A program made the position numbers and the translations under genes. A model generated the notes under the pieces. The model made no database searches. It worked only from the letters and a program-made list of their open reading frames with translations, and was not told the DNA's origin. Shown piece after piece: positions 1 through 6,027 of a stretch of 6,027 nucleotides of DNA. The stretch's first letter is position 1; each line of letters begins with the position of its first letter. Origin of the DNA: Kiritimatiellia bacterium (lineage in GTDB: Bacteria; Verrucomicrobiota; Kiritimatiellia; CAIQIC01; Lenti-01); contig JAHDSS010000058.1 of the NCBI GenBank assembly GCA_018432565.1, positions 1-6,027 on the forward strand. Reading direction: 5' to 3'.

Positions 1-1044
1 CGCAAGCGGGAGACGTTTGTGATCATGGGCCTGTCCGGCAGCGGCAAGTCCACGCTGCTGCGCCTGCTCAACCGGCTGATCGAACCGACCTGCGGGGACC
101 TGCTCGTGAACGGCGGGAACATCGCGGAGCTGAACGCCGCGCCCCTGCGGGAACTCCGGCGCAACACGTTTGCGATGGTTTTCCAGCATTTCGGGCTGCT
201 GCCCCACCGCAATGTCGTCGAAAACGTCGAATTCGGCCTGGAAATCCAGAAGGTGGCGGCGGATGTCCGCCGCCAAAAGGCAATGGAGGCCATCGAAATC
301 GTCGGGCTGGGCGGCTATGAATCCAGCGCAATCGGCGCGCTGAGCGGCGGCATGCAGCAGCGCGTGGGGCTGGCCCGGGCCCTGGCGACGGACCCGGACA
401 TTCTGCTGATGGACGAAGCGTTCAGCGCGCTGGATCCGCTGATCCGCACGCAGATGCAGGACGAACTGGCCGAGCTGCAGTCGCGCCTGCACAAGACCGT
501 GGTCTTCATCACCCACGATCTCGACGAAGCCCTGAAGCTCGGCGACCGCATCGCCATCATGAAGGACGGCCTGATCGACCAGATCGGCACGCCCGAAACG
601 ATCCTGACGGAGCCCGCCACGGACTACGTGCGGACCTTCGTGGAAAACGTGGACCGAAGCAAGGTGCTCACCGCGGGCAGCGTGATGCGGCGCACGCCGG
701 TGGTGGTCACGCACAAGGACGGACCGCACCAGGCCGTCCGTTCCATGCGCCAGCACGACCTGTCCTCGGTTTTCGTCGTCAACCAGGACCGCCGGTTCAT
801 GGGCCTGGTGGACATTGATCACGCGCTGGCCGCGGCCGACAAGGGCGGGCGCGACCTGACCCCGATCCTCCAGAAGGATGTCCCGACGGTGGACGAGACC
901 ACCAGCCTGCGCGACATGATTCCGCTGGCCAGCGAAACCCGCGTGCCGATTCCCGTCCTGCGGGCCAACGGCACCCTCGCGGGCATCGTGACCCGCGCCG
1001 CCCTGCTGTCCGCGCTCTCCAGCAAAACCGAGGAGGAATCATGA
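1..1044 (+). CDS. proV: Osmoprotectant (glycine betaine/proline betaine) ABC transporter ATPase with CBS domains, 5'-truncated
   Basis: This is the ATP-hydrolysing subunit of a ProU/OpuA-type importer, acting on the cytoplasmic face of the membrane. The frame is open from base 1 and reads R-K-R-E-T-F-V-I-M-G before the Walker A, as expected inside the first strand of the ATPase fold. The real start is therefore left of the window, with roughly 50 residues missing; the GTG at 19 is not a start. Counting from base 1, the ATPase motifs are Walker A GLSGSGKST (10-18), Q-loop Gln62, signature LSGGMQQR (114-121), Walker B ILLMDE (134-139) and switch His172. Two CBS repeats follow (about 225-280 and 287-340), ending in a short acidic tail (EEES). 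CBS modules in OpuA/ProV are known to take part in sensing ionic strength. Its stop overlaps the permease start by 4 bp. The substrate class is inferred from family and neighbours; choline or proline betaine are alternatives. Confidence 0.95.
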   Translation, partial: RKRETFVIMGLSGSGKSTLLRLLNRLIEPTCGDLLVNGGNIAELNAAPLRELRRNTFAMVFQHFGLLPHRNVVENVEFGLEIQKVAADVRRQKAMEAIEIVGLGGYESSAIGALSGGMQQRVGLARALATDPDILLMDEAFSALDPLIRTQMQDELAELQSRLHKTVVFITHDLDEALKLGDRIAIMKDGLIDQIGTPETILTEPATDYVRTFVENVDRSKVLTAGSVMRRTPVVVTHKDGPHQAVRSMRQHDLSSVFVVNQDRRFMGLVDIDHALAAADKGGRDLTPILQKDVPTVDETTSLRDMIPLASETRVPIPVLRANGTLAGIVTRAALLSALSSKTEEES

Positions 1045-1886
1045 CCTTCCATGTCGGACCGTATTTCGAAGATCTGATCAACTGGCTGAAAGATTCCTTT
1101 CCGGGCTTTTTCGACGCCATCCGCAACGGCCTGGGCGCATTTATTGACGGGTTCGAAGTGCTGCTGGGCTGGCCGCCGGCCTGGGTGATGATTGCGGTGC
1201 TGACGGGGCTGGCGTGGTGGGCGTGCGGCTGGCGGAACTGGGGTCTGGCGCTGTTTGCGCTGCTGGGCTTCACGCTGGTGCTGGCGATGGAATTGTGGGC
1301 GATCACCATGCAGACGCTGGCCCTGGTGCTGACCTCCACGCTGGTGGCGCTGCTGATCGGCGTTCCGCTGGGCATCTATTCGGGCCGGAGCCGGCGCGGC
1401 GAGCAGATCGTGCGCCCCGTCCTGGACTTCATGCAGACGATGCCGGCGTTTGTCTATCTGATTCCAGCCGTGCTGTTTTTCCATCTGGGCGAGGTGCCCG
1501 GAGCGATGGCGACGGTGATTTTTGCGATGCCGCCGTGCGTGCGCCTGACGACGCTGGGCCTGCGCCAGGTGCCCCACGAGGCCGTGGAGGCTTCCGACGC
1601 CTTTGGCTGCACTCCCTGGCAGCAGCTCATGAAAGTGCAGCTGCCGATGGCCCTGCCCAGCATCCTGGCCGGCGTGAACCAGACCATCATGCTGGCCCTG
1701 TCCATGGTCGTGATCGCCGCCATGATCGGCGCGGGCGGCCTGGGCGACCAGGTGCTGCGCGGGATCACCCAGCTGAAGATCGGCATGGGGTTTGAAGGCG
1801 GCCTCGCGATCGTCATCCTGGCGATGTATCTCGACCGCGTGACGCACGCGCTGGGCTCCCGCAGCCGGCAGCGGCAGGGCGGCTGA
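1041..1886 (+). CDS. proW: Osmoprotectant ABC transporter permease
   Basis: This is the membrane subunit of the betaine importer, 281 residues. That is close to the usual OpuAB size and shorter than E. coli ProW, which has a longer N-terminal extension. Hydrophobic segments lie at about residues 45-64, 66-86, 92-113, 131-150, 153-172, 212-232 and 252-270. The cytoplasmic EAA coupling loop starts near Glu183 (EASDAFGCTPWQQL) and is followed by LPMALPSILAGVNQ, a hallmark of ProW/OpuAB permeases. The AMIGAGGLG segment (227-235) is also typical. The ATG is chosen because it sits in an ATGA overlap with proV and has AGGAGG at 1031-1036, four bases upstream; that ribosome site lies inside the last Glu codons of proV. 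Such an arrangement suggests translational coupling of ATPase and permease. The first 40 residues look amphipathic rather than a signal peptide. Confidence 0.95.
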   Translation: MTFHVGPYFEDLINWLKDSFPGFFDAIRNGLGAFIDGFEVLLGWPPAWVMIAVLTGLAWWACGWRNWGLALFALLGFTLVLAMELWAITMQTLALVLTSTLVALLIGVPLGIYSGRSRRGEQIVRPVLDFMQTMPAFVYLIPAVLFFHLGEVPGAMATVIFAMPPCVRLTTLGLRQVPHEAVEASDAFGCTPWQQLMKVQLPMALPSILAGVNQTIMLALSMVVIAAMIGAGGLGDQVLRGITQLKIGMGFEGGLAIVILAMYLDRVTHALGSRSRQRQGG

Positions 1887-1890
1887 CCCC

Positions 1891-1908
1891 GGGAATCCGC
1901 GGATTCCC
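1891..1908. repeat. Perfect 18-bp palindrome between permease and binding-protein genes
   Basis: The sequence GGGAATCCGCGGATTCCC equals its own reverse complement. It begins four bases after the permease stop and ends 30 bases before the proX start. As RNA it could fold into a 7-bp stem with a CGCG loop. No T-run follows, so it is not a full intrinsic terminator. It may protect the upstream mRNA end, cause partial termination that tunes proX against proVW, or serve as a dyad protein-binding site. These roles are inferred. Confidence 0.6.
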
Positions 1909-1938
1909 GTTCACTGGACAAAGAAAAAGGAGACACAA

Positions 1939-2817
1939 ATGAAATCAACCGGAAGAATGAACTGGATGGTGCTGGCGCTGGCCGGCGCCCTGGCGCTGGC
2001 CGCCGGCTGCGGCCGGAAGGCCGGAACCCCGGCGCAGGACGAAGGCAAGGGCACGATCAAGCTGGCCTATGTGAACTGGGCCGAGGGCGTCGCCGTGACG
2101 CATCTGCTGACCGCGCTGCTCGGGGACATGGGCTACCAGGTCGAAACCACGATGGCCGACGTGGCGCCCATCTACGCCTCGGTGGCCGAAGGCAATCAGG
2201 ACGTGATGGTCGAAACGTGGCTGCCGGTGACGCACAAGACCTACTTTGACCGCTACGGCGACCGGGTGGAGCTGATCAGCACCTGGTACGAGGCCGCCCG
2301 CATCGGGCTGGTCGTGCCGGCCTACGTCGAAATCAACAGCATTGAAGAACTCAACGCGGCCAGGAACAAATTCCAGCGCCGGATCACCGGCATTGATGCC
2401 GGCGCCGGCATCATGGGCGCCACCGACCGCGCCATCGAGGAATACGGACTGGAACTGGAGCTGCTGGCGTCCAGCGGCCCCGCCATGACCGCCGCCCTCA
2501 AGGGCGCCATCGACAAAAAAGAATGGATCGTCGTGACCGGCTGGGCCCCGCACTGGAAGTTCGCCCGCTACGACCTCAAATTCCTTGACGATCCCAAGGG
2601 GGTTTACGGCGACATCGAAGTCGTCCAGGCCGCCGCCCGCAAGGGGTTCAAGGAAGCCTTTCCCGAGGCGGCCGCGCTGCTGGGCAAGATGAAATTCGAC
2701 AGCGTCCAGATCGGTTCGCTGATGGATGCCCTGGAATCCGGCGAGGGCAGCGAAGCCGAGCGGGTGCGGACCTGGATCGCGGCCCACGAGGATCTGGTTC
2801 AAAGCTGGATGCCCTAG
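1939..2817 (+). CDS. proX: Glycine betaine/proline betaine-binding lipoprotein (OpuAC/ProX-type)
   Basis: This is the substrate-capturing component of the importer, 292 residues. The N-terminus has basic residues, a hydrophobic stretch (9-22) and a lipobox A-A-G-C ending at Cys24, so the mature protein should be lipid-anchored. The body matches the OpuAC family: YVNWAEG (44-50), VETWLPVTHKTYF (91-103), RIGLVVPAYV (121-130), TGWAPHWKFARYDLKFL (200-216) and DDPKGVYG (217-224). Trp47, Trp94, Trp202 and Trp206 are candidates for the aromatic cage that binds the quaternary ammonium group; which ones form it needs an alignment. The start is supported by AAGGAG at 1927-1932, six bases upstream of the ATG, in an A-rich leader. 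It is the last gene of the operon, followed by a strong terminator. A separate binding protein, not fused to the permease, fits the ProU/OpuA three-gene layout. Confidence 0.95.
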   Translation: MKSTGRMNWMVLALAGALALAAGCGRKAGTPAQDEGKGTIKLAYVNWAEGVAVTHLLTALLGDMGYQVETTMADVAPIYASVAEGNQDVMVETWLPVTHKTYFDRYGDRVELISTWYEAARIGLVVPAYVEINSIEELNAARNKFQRRITGIDAGAGIMGATDRAIEEYGLELELLASSGPAMTAALKGAIDKKEWIVVTGWAPHWKFARYDLKFLDDPKGVYGDIEVVQAAARKGFKEAFPEAAALLGKMKFDSVQIGSLMDALESGEGSEAERVRTWIAAHEDLVQSWMP

Positions 2818-2842
2818 GCGATCTCCCGCCGACAGGCGCCCC

Positions 2843-2878
2843 GACCGGACGGCTTCCCGCCGTCCGGTCTTTTCTTGT
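2843..2878 (+). terminator. Intrinsic terminator of the proVWX operon
   Basis: A perfect 11-bp GC-rich stem (GACCGGACGGC paired with GCCGTCCGGTC) encloses a five-base TTCCC loop at 2854-2858. It is followed directly by TTTTCTTGT. It starts 25 bases after the proX stop. This is a textbook rho-independent terminator for the + strand and isolates hisF from transporter transcription. Confidence 0.93.
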
Positions 2879-2906
2879 CCAGAGCGTGTCTTTCCCATGG
2901 AATGTC

Positions 2907-2936
2907 TTGCGGGGGGGCGGCGGGGGTGCGTATGCT
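2907..2936 (+). promoter_or_regulatory. Candidate hisF promoter with G-rich spacer
   Basis: TTGCGG at 2907-2912 and TATGCT at 2931-2936 are separated by 18 bases and resemble a sigma-70 type -35/-10 pair. The -35 is weak (TTG conserved) and the -10 is moderate. The predicted start of transcription would be near 2943, leaving a leader of about 25 bases. The placement is sensible: just after the upstream operon's terminator and just before the hisF ribosome site. The spacer is almost all G with single C interruptions. This is a pattern call only. Confidence 0.4.
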
Positions 2937-2953
2937 CCCGTCGGTTTGCAGAG

Positions 2954-2960
2954 AAAGGTG
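2954..2960 (+). promoter_or_regulatory. Ribosome binding site that fixes the hisF start
   Basis: AAAGGTG lies seven bases upstream of the ATG at 2968, a good fit to a Shine-Dalgarno site. It favours that ATG over in-frame upstream start codons such as the GTG-type start at 2875, which lies within the T-rich tail of the terminator. Confidence 0.65.
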
Positions 2961-2967
2961 TAGTTCC

Positions 2968-3750
2968 ATGAAGAAGACGATCCACATCATGCCGTGTCTG
3001 GACATTCGGGACGGGCGGGTGGTCAAGGGCATCCATTTTGTCGATTTGATCGATGCGGGCGATCCGGTGGCGTGCGCGTCGGCGTACGAGGCGTCGGGGG
3101 CGGACGAGCTGGGGTTTCTGGACATTACGGCGACGGTGGAGAAGCGCCGGACGGTGTTTGACGTGCTGCGCCGGGTGACGGAGGCGGTGACGATTCCGGT
3201 GACGGTGGGCGGGGGCATCCGGACACCGGCGGACGTGGAGGCGGCGCTGGCGGCCGGGGCGGCGAAGGTCAGCATTTCCTCCGCCGCGTTCCGGGATCCG
3301 GATTTCGTGGCGGAGGCGGTGAAGCAGTTCGGCGGGAAGCGGATCGTGCTGGCAATCGACGCGGACCGGAACCGCAAGCTGCCCTCGCAGCGGGAAGTGT
3401 ATATTGACGGGGGGCGGACGCCGACGGGGACGGATGCGGTGGAGTTTGCCAAACGGATGGCCGGTCTGGGGGTGGGGGAGATGCTGCCGACGAGCAAGCT
3501 GGGAGACGGATCGAAGAAGGGCTATGACCTGGATCTGATCCGGGGGATTGCCGACGCCACGAAGCTGCCGACGGTGGCCAGCGGCGGGGCCGGCAAGCTG
3601 ATTCATTTCCTGGAGGCGGTGAAAGAAGGCCATGCCAGCACGCTGCTGGCGGCCAGCGTGTTCCATTTCGGCATGTTCACCGTGCAGCAGGTCAAGGTGT
3701 ATCTCGCCGGCCGGGGCGTGCCGGTGCGAAATCCGCCCGAGCCCGGATGA
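2968..3750 (+). CDS. hisF: Imidazole glycerol phosphate synthase, cyclase subunit
   Basis: HisF is a cytoplasmic (beta-alpha)8 barrel. With the glutaminase HisH it converts PRFAR and ammonia to imidazole glycerol phosphate (histidine pathway) and AICAR (returned to purine synthesis). The 260-residue product has the usual family length. Seen here are MPCLDIRDGRVVKG (8-21) with catalytic Asp12, FLDITA (50-55), TVGGGI (79-84), KVSISSAA (100-107), AIDADR (129-134) with catalytic Asp131, ASGGAGK (204-210) and AASVFHF (228-234). Asp12 and Asp131 correspond to Asp11 and Asp130 of the Thermotoga enzyme. Both are kept, so an active cyclase is expected rather than a HisF-like paralogue of surface-sugar pathways. 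The motif usually read as TS-x-D-x-DG is TSKLGDG here (175-181), losing its first Asp. The start at 2968 gives a normal N-terminus; the frame's upstream 31 codons look non-coding. No hisH or hisA neighbour is visible. Codons end strongly in G, unlike the C-rich proX. Confidence 0.93.
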   Translation: MKKTIHIMPCLDIRDGRVVKGIHFVDLIDAGDPVACASAYEASGADELGFLDITATVEKRRTVFDVLRRVTEAVTIPVTVGGGIRTPADVEAALAAGAAKVSISSAAFRDPDFVAEAVKQFGGKRIVLAIDADRNRKLPSQREVYIDGGRTPTGTDAVEFAKRMAGLGVGEMLPTSKLGDGSKKGYDLDLIRGIADATKLPTVASGGAGKLIHFLEAVKEGHASTLLAASVFHFGMFTVQQVKVYLAGRGVPVRNPPEPG

Positions 3751-3768
3751 TTTCGTTTTGGGGCGAGG

Positions 3769-3802
3769 CCTGACGGCCGGCCGCACCGGGCGCGGCGTCA
3801 GG
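3769..3802. terminator. Imperfect hairpin between convergent hisF and kinase genes, possible bidirectional terminator
   Basis: CCTGACG (3769-3775) and CGTCAGG (3796-3802) are perfect inverted repeats. Pairing continues inward as CCG/CGG and then GCC/GGC with single-base bulges at 3776 and 3792, leaving a six-base loop at 3783-3788. The hairpin spans the 47-bp convergent gap and includes the last bases of the kinase gene. Neither side has a T-run, so if it ends transcription it is not a classic intrinsic terminator. It could simply slow polymerase or protect 3' ends. Confidence 0.35.
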
Positions 3803-6027
3803 AGGAGGGGGGGCAGCCGAGGATGTCGCGGATTTTCCGGGCGAGCTGGACCCGGCTGAACGGTTTTTGCAGGAATCCGGCGCCGGTGTCCCGGACGCCT
3901 TTTTTCGCCAGCAGGTTGGCGGCGTAGCCGGACATGTAGAGATGGGGCAGGTCGGGGCGGACGGCCAGCGCCCGCCGGACCAGGTCCGGACCGCTCATGT
4001 CCGGCATCATGACATCCGTCAGCAGAAGGTCGAAGGCGCGGGGGGAGGTTTCCAGCAGGCGCAGGGCTTCGGCCGGCGTATCGCAGGCGCGGACGGTGTA
4101 GCCCAGCGATTCGAGCATGCGGCGGGCGGTTTGGAGCAGGGCTTTTTCGTCTTCGGCGATCAGGATGGTTTCGGTGCCGCGCAGGGATTGGAGGACTTCC
4201 GGGTCGTCGGGGGTGCCAACGGCCGCGGGTTCGGTTTGATCCCGGAGCCGGGGAAAAAAGACCTGGAAGGTGGAGCCCTGGCCGGGACGGCTCTGGACGC
4301 GGGGAATGGCATGGTTCTGCTGAAGGATGCCGTACACGGTGGCCAGGCCCAGACCGGTGCCCTTGCCGACGGTTTTGGTGGTAAAGAAGGGTTCGAAGAT
4401 GTGCTCGATCATGCCGGGGGCCATGCCGCAGCCGTTGTCGGCGATGGTGAGGCGGACGTAGTCGCCTGCGGGAATGTCGCCATGAAGGTTGGGCAGGGGA
4501 CGGTTGAGATGGACGGAGGCGGTTTCGACCCGGATGCGGCCCGGGCCGGAGATGGCGTCGCGGGCGTTGACGCACAGGTTGGTGACGACCTGATCCAGAT
4601 GGCTGGGGTCCGCCTGGATGCGCGCGTCGTCGGTGCCGGGGACCCATTCCAGGGAAATCTGCTCGCCGAGCAGGGGGCGGAGCATGCCGGTCATGCCGTC
4701 GATGGCGGCGTTGAGGTCGAGGATCTTCGGGGAGACCGGCTGTTTGCGGGCAAAGGCCTGGAGCTGCTGGGTGAGGGCGGCGGAACGGCGGGCGGCCTTC
4801 TGGATTTCCAGCAGGTCGTTGTGGAGAGGCTGGGCGGCATCCACCTCTTCCAGTCCCATTTCGGCGTAGCCGAGGATGGCCTGGAGCATGTTGTTGAAGT
4901 CGTGGGCGATGCCGCCGGCCAGCCGGCCGATGGATTCCATTTTCTGGGCCTGGACCAGGCGGGACTGGAGGTCTTCGCGCTCTTTCTGGTCGAGCAGTTG
5001 CTGGGTGATGTCGCGCTTGACGGCCACGAAATAGGCGATGCGGCCTTCGCCGTCGCGCACGGGGGAGATGGAGGCCAGCTCGGTGTAGGGCGAGCCGTCC
5101 TTGCGCTTGTTGATGATCTGCCCCTGCCAGGCGCGGCCGGCGGACAGGGTGGCCCACATCTGCCGGTAGAAGTCCCGGTCGTGGACGCCGCTCTGGAGGA
5201 TGCGCGGGTTCTGGCCGAGGGCTTCCTCGCGGGTGTAGCCGGTCACCCGGGAGAAGGCGGGATTGACATAGAGGATGGCGCCGCGGGCGTCGGTGATGAC
5301 GACGGTGTCGCCGGACTGTTCGATGGCAGCCATGAGGCGGTCGCGTTCGATGCCGGCGTGCTTGCGGTCGGTGATGTCGGCGATGAAGCCTTCGAGGGCC
5401 AGCAGGTTGCCGGCCTCGTCAAAGACGCCTTCGCCCTTTTCCCAGACCCAGCGGATGTCGCCGGAGCGGGTGGTGATTTCGTATTCGTCTTCGAAGGGCA
5501 TGCGGCGGTCCAGCGCCTCCTGCCATTCGTCGCGCAGGCGCTGGCGGTGGCTTTCCACGACGAGGTGGTTGAAGGAGACGGTGCGGCTGCCGATCAGATC
5601 GTCGGGGGCGTAGCCGGTCAGCTCGCGGCAGCCCTCGCTGACGAATTCCATGGTCCAGTCGTCGTCGTTGGCGCAGCGGTAGGCCATGCCGGGGAGGTTG
5701 GCCAGGAGCGCGGCGTACTGGCGGCGGCTTTCGCGCAGGCCTTCCTCGGCCAGCTTGCGGTCGGTGATATCGCTGAAGATGCAGGCGAACTGGTTGGGGG
5801 CGGGCCGGAAGGCGGCGACTTCGAAGTGGCGCCGGAGAGGGGCGGCATACTGCTGGAAGAAGGCGGGTTCGCCGGTCAGGGCCACGCGGCCGTAGGTTTC
5901 GATCCAGACCGGCTCGGTGTCGGGCAGCACCTCGCGGACGGTCCGGCCGACGATCTGGTCGGCCTTGAGGCCGGTCATGGCTTCGAACGCGGGATTGACG
6001 GCCAGGAAGCGGTAGTCCGTCGGGACG
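3798..6027 (-). CDS. PAS-domain hybrid sensor histidine kinase with C-terminal receiver, 5'-truncated
   Basis: This is a signal-sensing kinase that autophosphorylates on His and passes phosphate to its own receiver. The frame stays open to the right edge and the upstream residues ([16 protein letters not shown]) are PAS sequence, so the Met at 5978 is internal and the true start lies outside. Numbering that Met as 1, the domains are a partial PAS ending at SDITDRK (about 75), a second PAS/PAC (85-206), a third PAS/PAC (208-328; [20 protein letters not shown]), HisKA with phospho-His359 in GGIAHDFNN, and HATPase (455-577). The HATPase carries N-box Asn471, G1 DNGCGMAP, F-box FEPFFTTK and G2 GKGTGLGL. 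The receiver (603-720) has acidic pair Glu609/Asp610, phospho-acceptor Asp655, Ser683 and Lys705. No membrane segment is visible in this part, suggesting a cytosolic sensor unless the missing N-terminus has one. The signal is unknown, and no partner HPt or output regulator is in the window. It is convergent with hisF, so linkage is not implied. Confidence 0.93.
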   Translation of the reverse strand, partial: VPTDYRFLAVNPAFEAMTGLKADQIVGRTVREVLPDTEPVWIETYGRVALTGEPAFFQQYAAPLRRHFEVAAFRPAPNQFACIFSDITDRKLAEEGLRESRRQYAALLANLPGMAYRCANDDDWTMEFVSEGCRELTGYAPDDLIGSRTVSFNHLVVESHRQRLRDEWQEALDRRMPFEDEYEITTRSGDIRWVWEKGEGVFDEAGNLLALEGFIADITDRKHAGIERDRLMAAIEQSGDTVVITDARGAILYVNPAFSRVTGYTREEALGQNPRILQSGVHDRDFYRQMWATLSAGRAWQGQIINKRKDGSPYTELASISPVRDGEGRIAYFVAVKRDITQQLLDQKEREDLQSRLVQAQKMESIGRLAGGIAHDFNNMLQAILGYAEMGLEEVDAAQPLHNDLLEIQKAARRSAALTQQLQAFARKQPVSPKILDLNAAIDGMTGMLRPLLGEQISLEWVPGTDDARIQADPSHLDQVVTNLCVNARDAISGPGRIRVETASVHLNRPLPNLHGDIPAGDYVRLTIADNGCGMAPGMIEHIFEPFFTTKTVGKGTGLGLATVYGILQQNHAIPRVQSRPGQGSTFQVFFPRLRDQTEPAAVGTPDDPEVLQSLRGTETILIAEDEKALLQTARRMLESLGYTVRACDTPAEALRLLETSPRAFDLLLTDVMMPDMSGPDLVRRALAVRPDLPHLYMSGYAANLLAKKGVRDTGAGFLQKPFSRVQLARKIRDILGCPPSS

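Noticed and set aside
19..21. GTG at 19 as start of the ATPase
   Set aside because: The frame is open to base 1, and starting here would remove the first strand just before the Walker A. The gene is simply cut by the window edge.
1214..1795. A 193-codon + strand frame inside the permease gene
   Set aside because: It lies in a shifted frame of proW, is rich in Ala, Gly, Asp and Arg, and has no family features.
819..1847. A 342-codon minus-strand frame opposite proV and proW
   Set aside because: Composition is dominated by His, Gln, Arg and Ala, the mirror of codon bias in the real genes. It has no domain and both + strand genes are unambiguous.
2911..2926. G-rich tract as a simple-sequence repeat or phase-variable element
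   Set aside because: The longest G run is seven and it is not in a coding frame. A role in slipped-strand switching cannot be supported from one sequence, so it is discussed only as a promoter spacer.
2875..2967. A 31-residue N-terminal extension of HisF
   Set aside because: The extension has no similarity to HisF, covers the candidate promoter and the terminator tail, and the ATG at 2968 has a well-spaced ribosome site and a normal HisF N-terminus.
2726..2971. An 81-codon + strand frame across the proX end and the intergenic region
   Set aside because: It overlaps proX out of frame, reads through the terminator hairpin and is Arg/Pro-rich with no recognisable features.
1945..5157. A 1070-codon open frame on the minus strand running antisense to proX and hisF and into the kinase region
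   Set aside because: It is rich in Arg, Pro, His and Gly with no recognisable domain, crosses a strong terminator and two well-supported genes, and overlaps the kinase in the wrong frame. It is a stop-poor shadow frame of GC-rich DNA.
5976..5978. Met codon (minus strand) as the kinase start
   Set aside because: Residues upstream to the window edge continue a PAS domain in the same frame, so this Met is internal and the gene is truncated by the window.

Overview
The window holds five genes, two of them cut by the window edges, in an ordinary high-GC bacterial chromosome layout (about 65% G+C by eye). No mobile elements, CRISPR arrays, tRNA or rRNA genes were seen. The organism cannot be fixed from this window. 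A lipoprotein-type betaine-binding protein, a soluble-looking multi-PAS hybrid kinase of the 'HDFNN' type and a slightly unusual HisF would fit a free-living Gram-negative such as a member of the Verrucomicrobia/Kiritimatiellota group or a delta-proteobacterium-like lineage. That is only an impression from sequence style.

Left half (1-2878, + strand): a three-gene osmoprotectant (glycine betaine/proline betaine type) ABC importer operon in the order proV-proW-proX. The ATPase, with C-terminal CBS domains, is cut at its 5' end by the window edge. Its stop overlaps the permease start (ATGA), which implies translational coupling. A 52-bp gap containing a perfect 18-bp palindrome separates the permease from the binding lipoprotein. 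A strong intrinsic terminator (11-bp perfect stem plus T-rich tail) closes the operon. Together the genes make a complete importer: the lipoprotein captures the solute, the permease passes it through the inner membrane, and the CBS-bearing ATPase powers and probably gates transport with ionic strength.

Middle (2879-3797): a short intergenic region with a plausible sigma-70-like promoter whose spacer is a G-rich tract, then a stand-alone hisF (imidazole glycerol phosphate synthase cyclase subunit). hisF is not next to hisH, hisA or other his genes inside the window.

Right part (3798-6027, - strand): a hybrid sensor histidine kinase convergent with hisF, with at least three PAS domains, HisKA, HATPase_c and a C-terminal receiver domain. 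Its 5' end lies beyond the right edge. A long imperfect hairpin sits between the convergent genes. Nothing ties the kinase functionally to the transporter or to hisF except proximity.

No new biological system is evident. The points worth checking are the palindrome between proW and proX, the altered phosphate-loop motif in HisF, the G-tract promoter spacer, and a change in base skew at about 2.9 kb.
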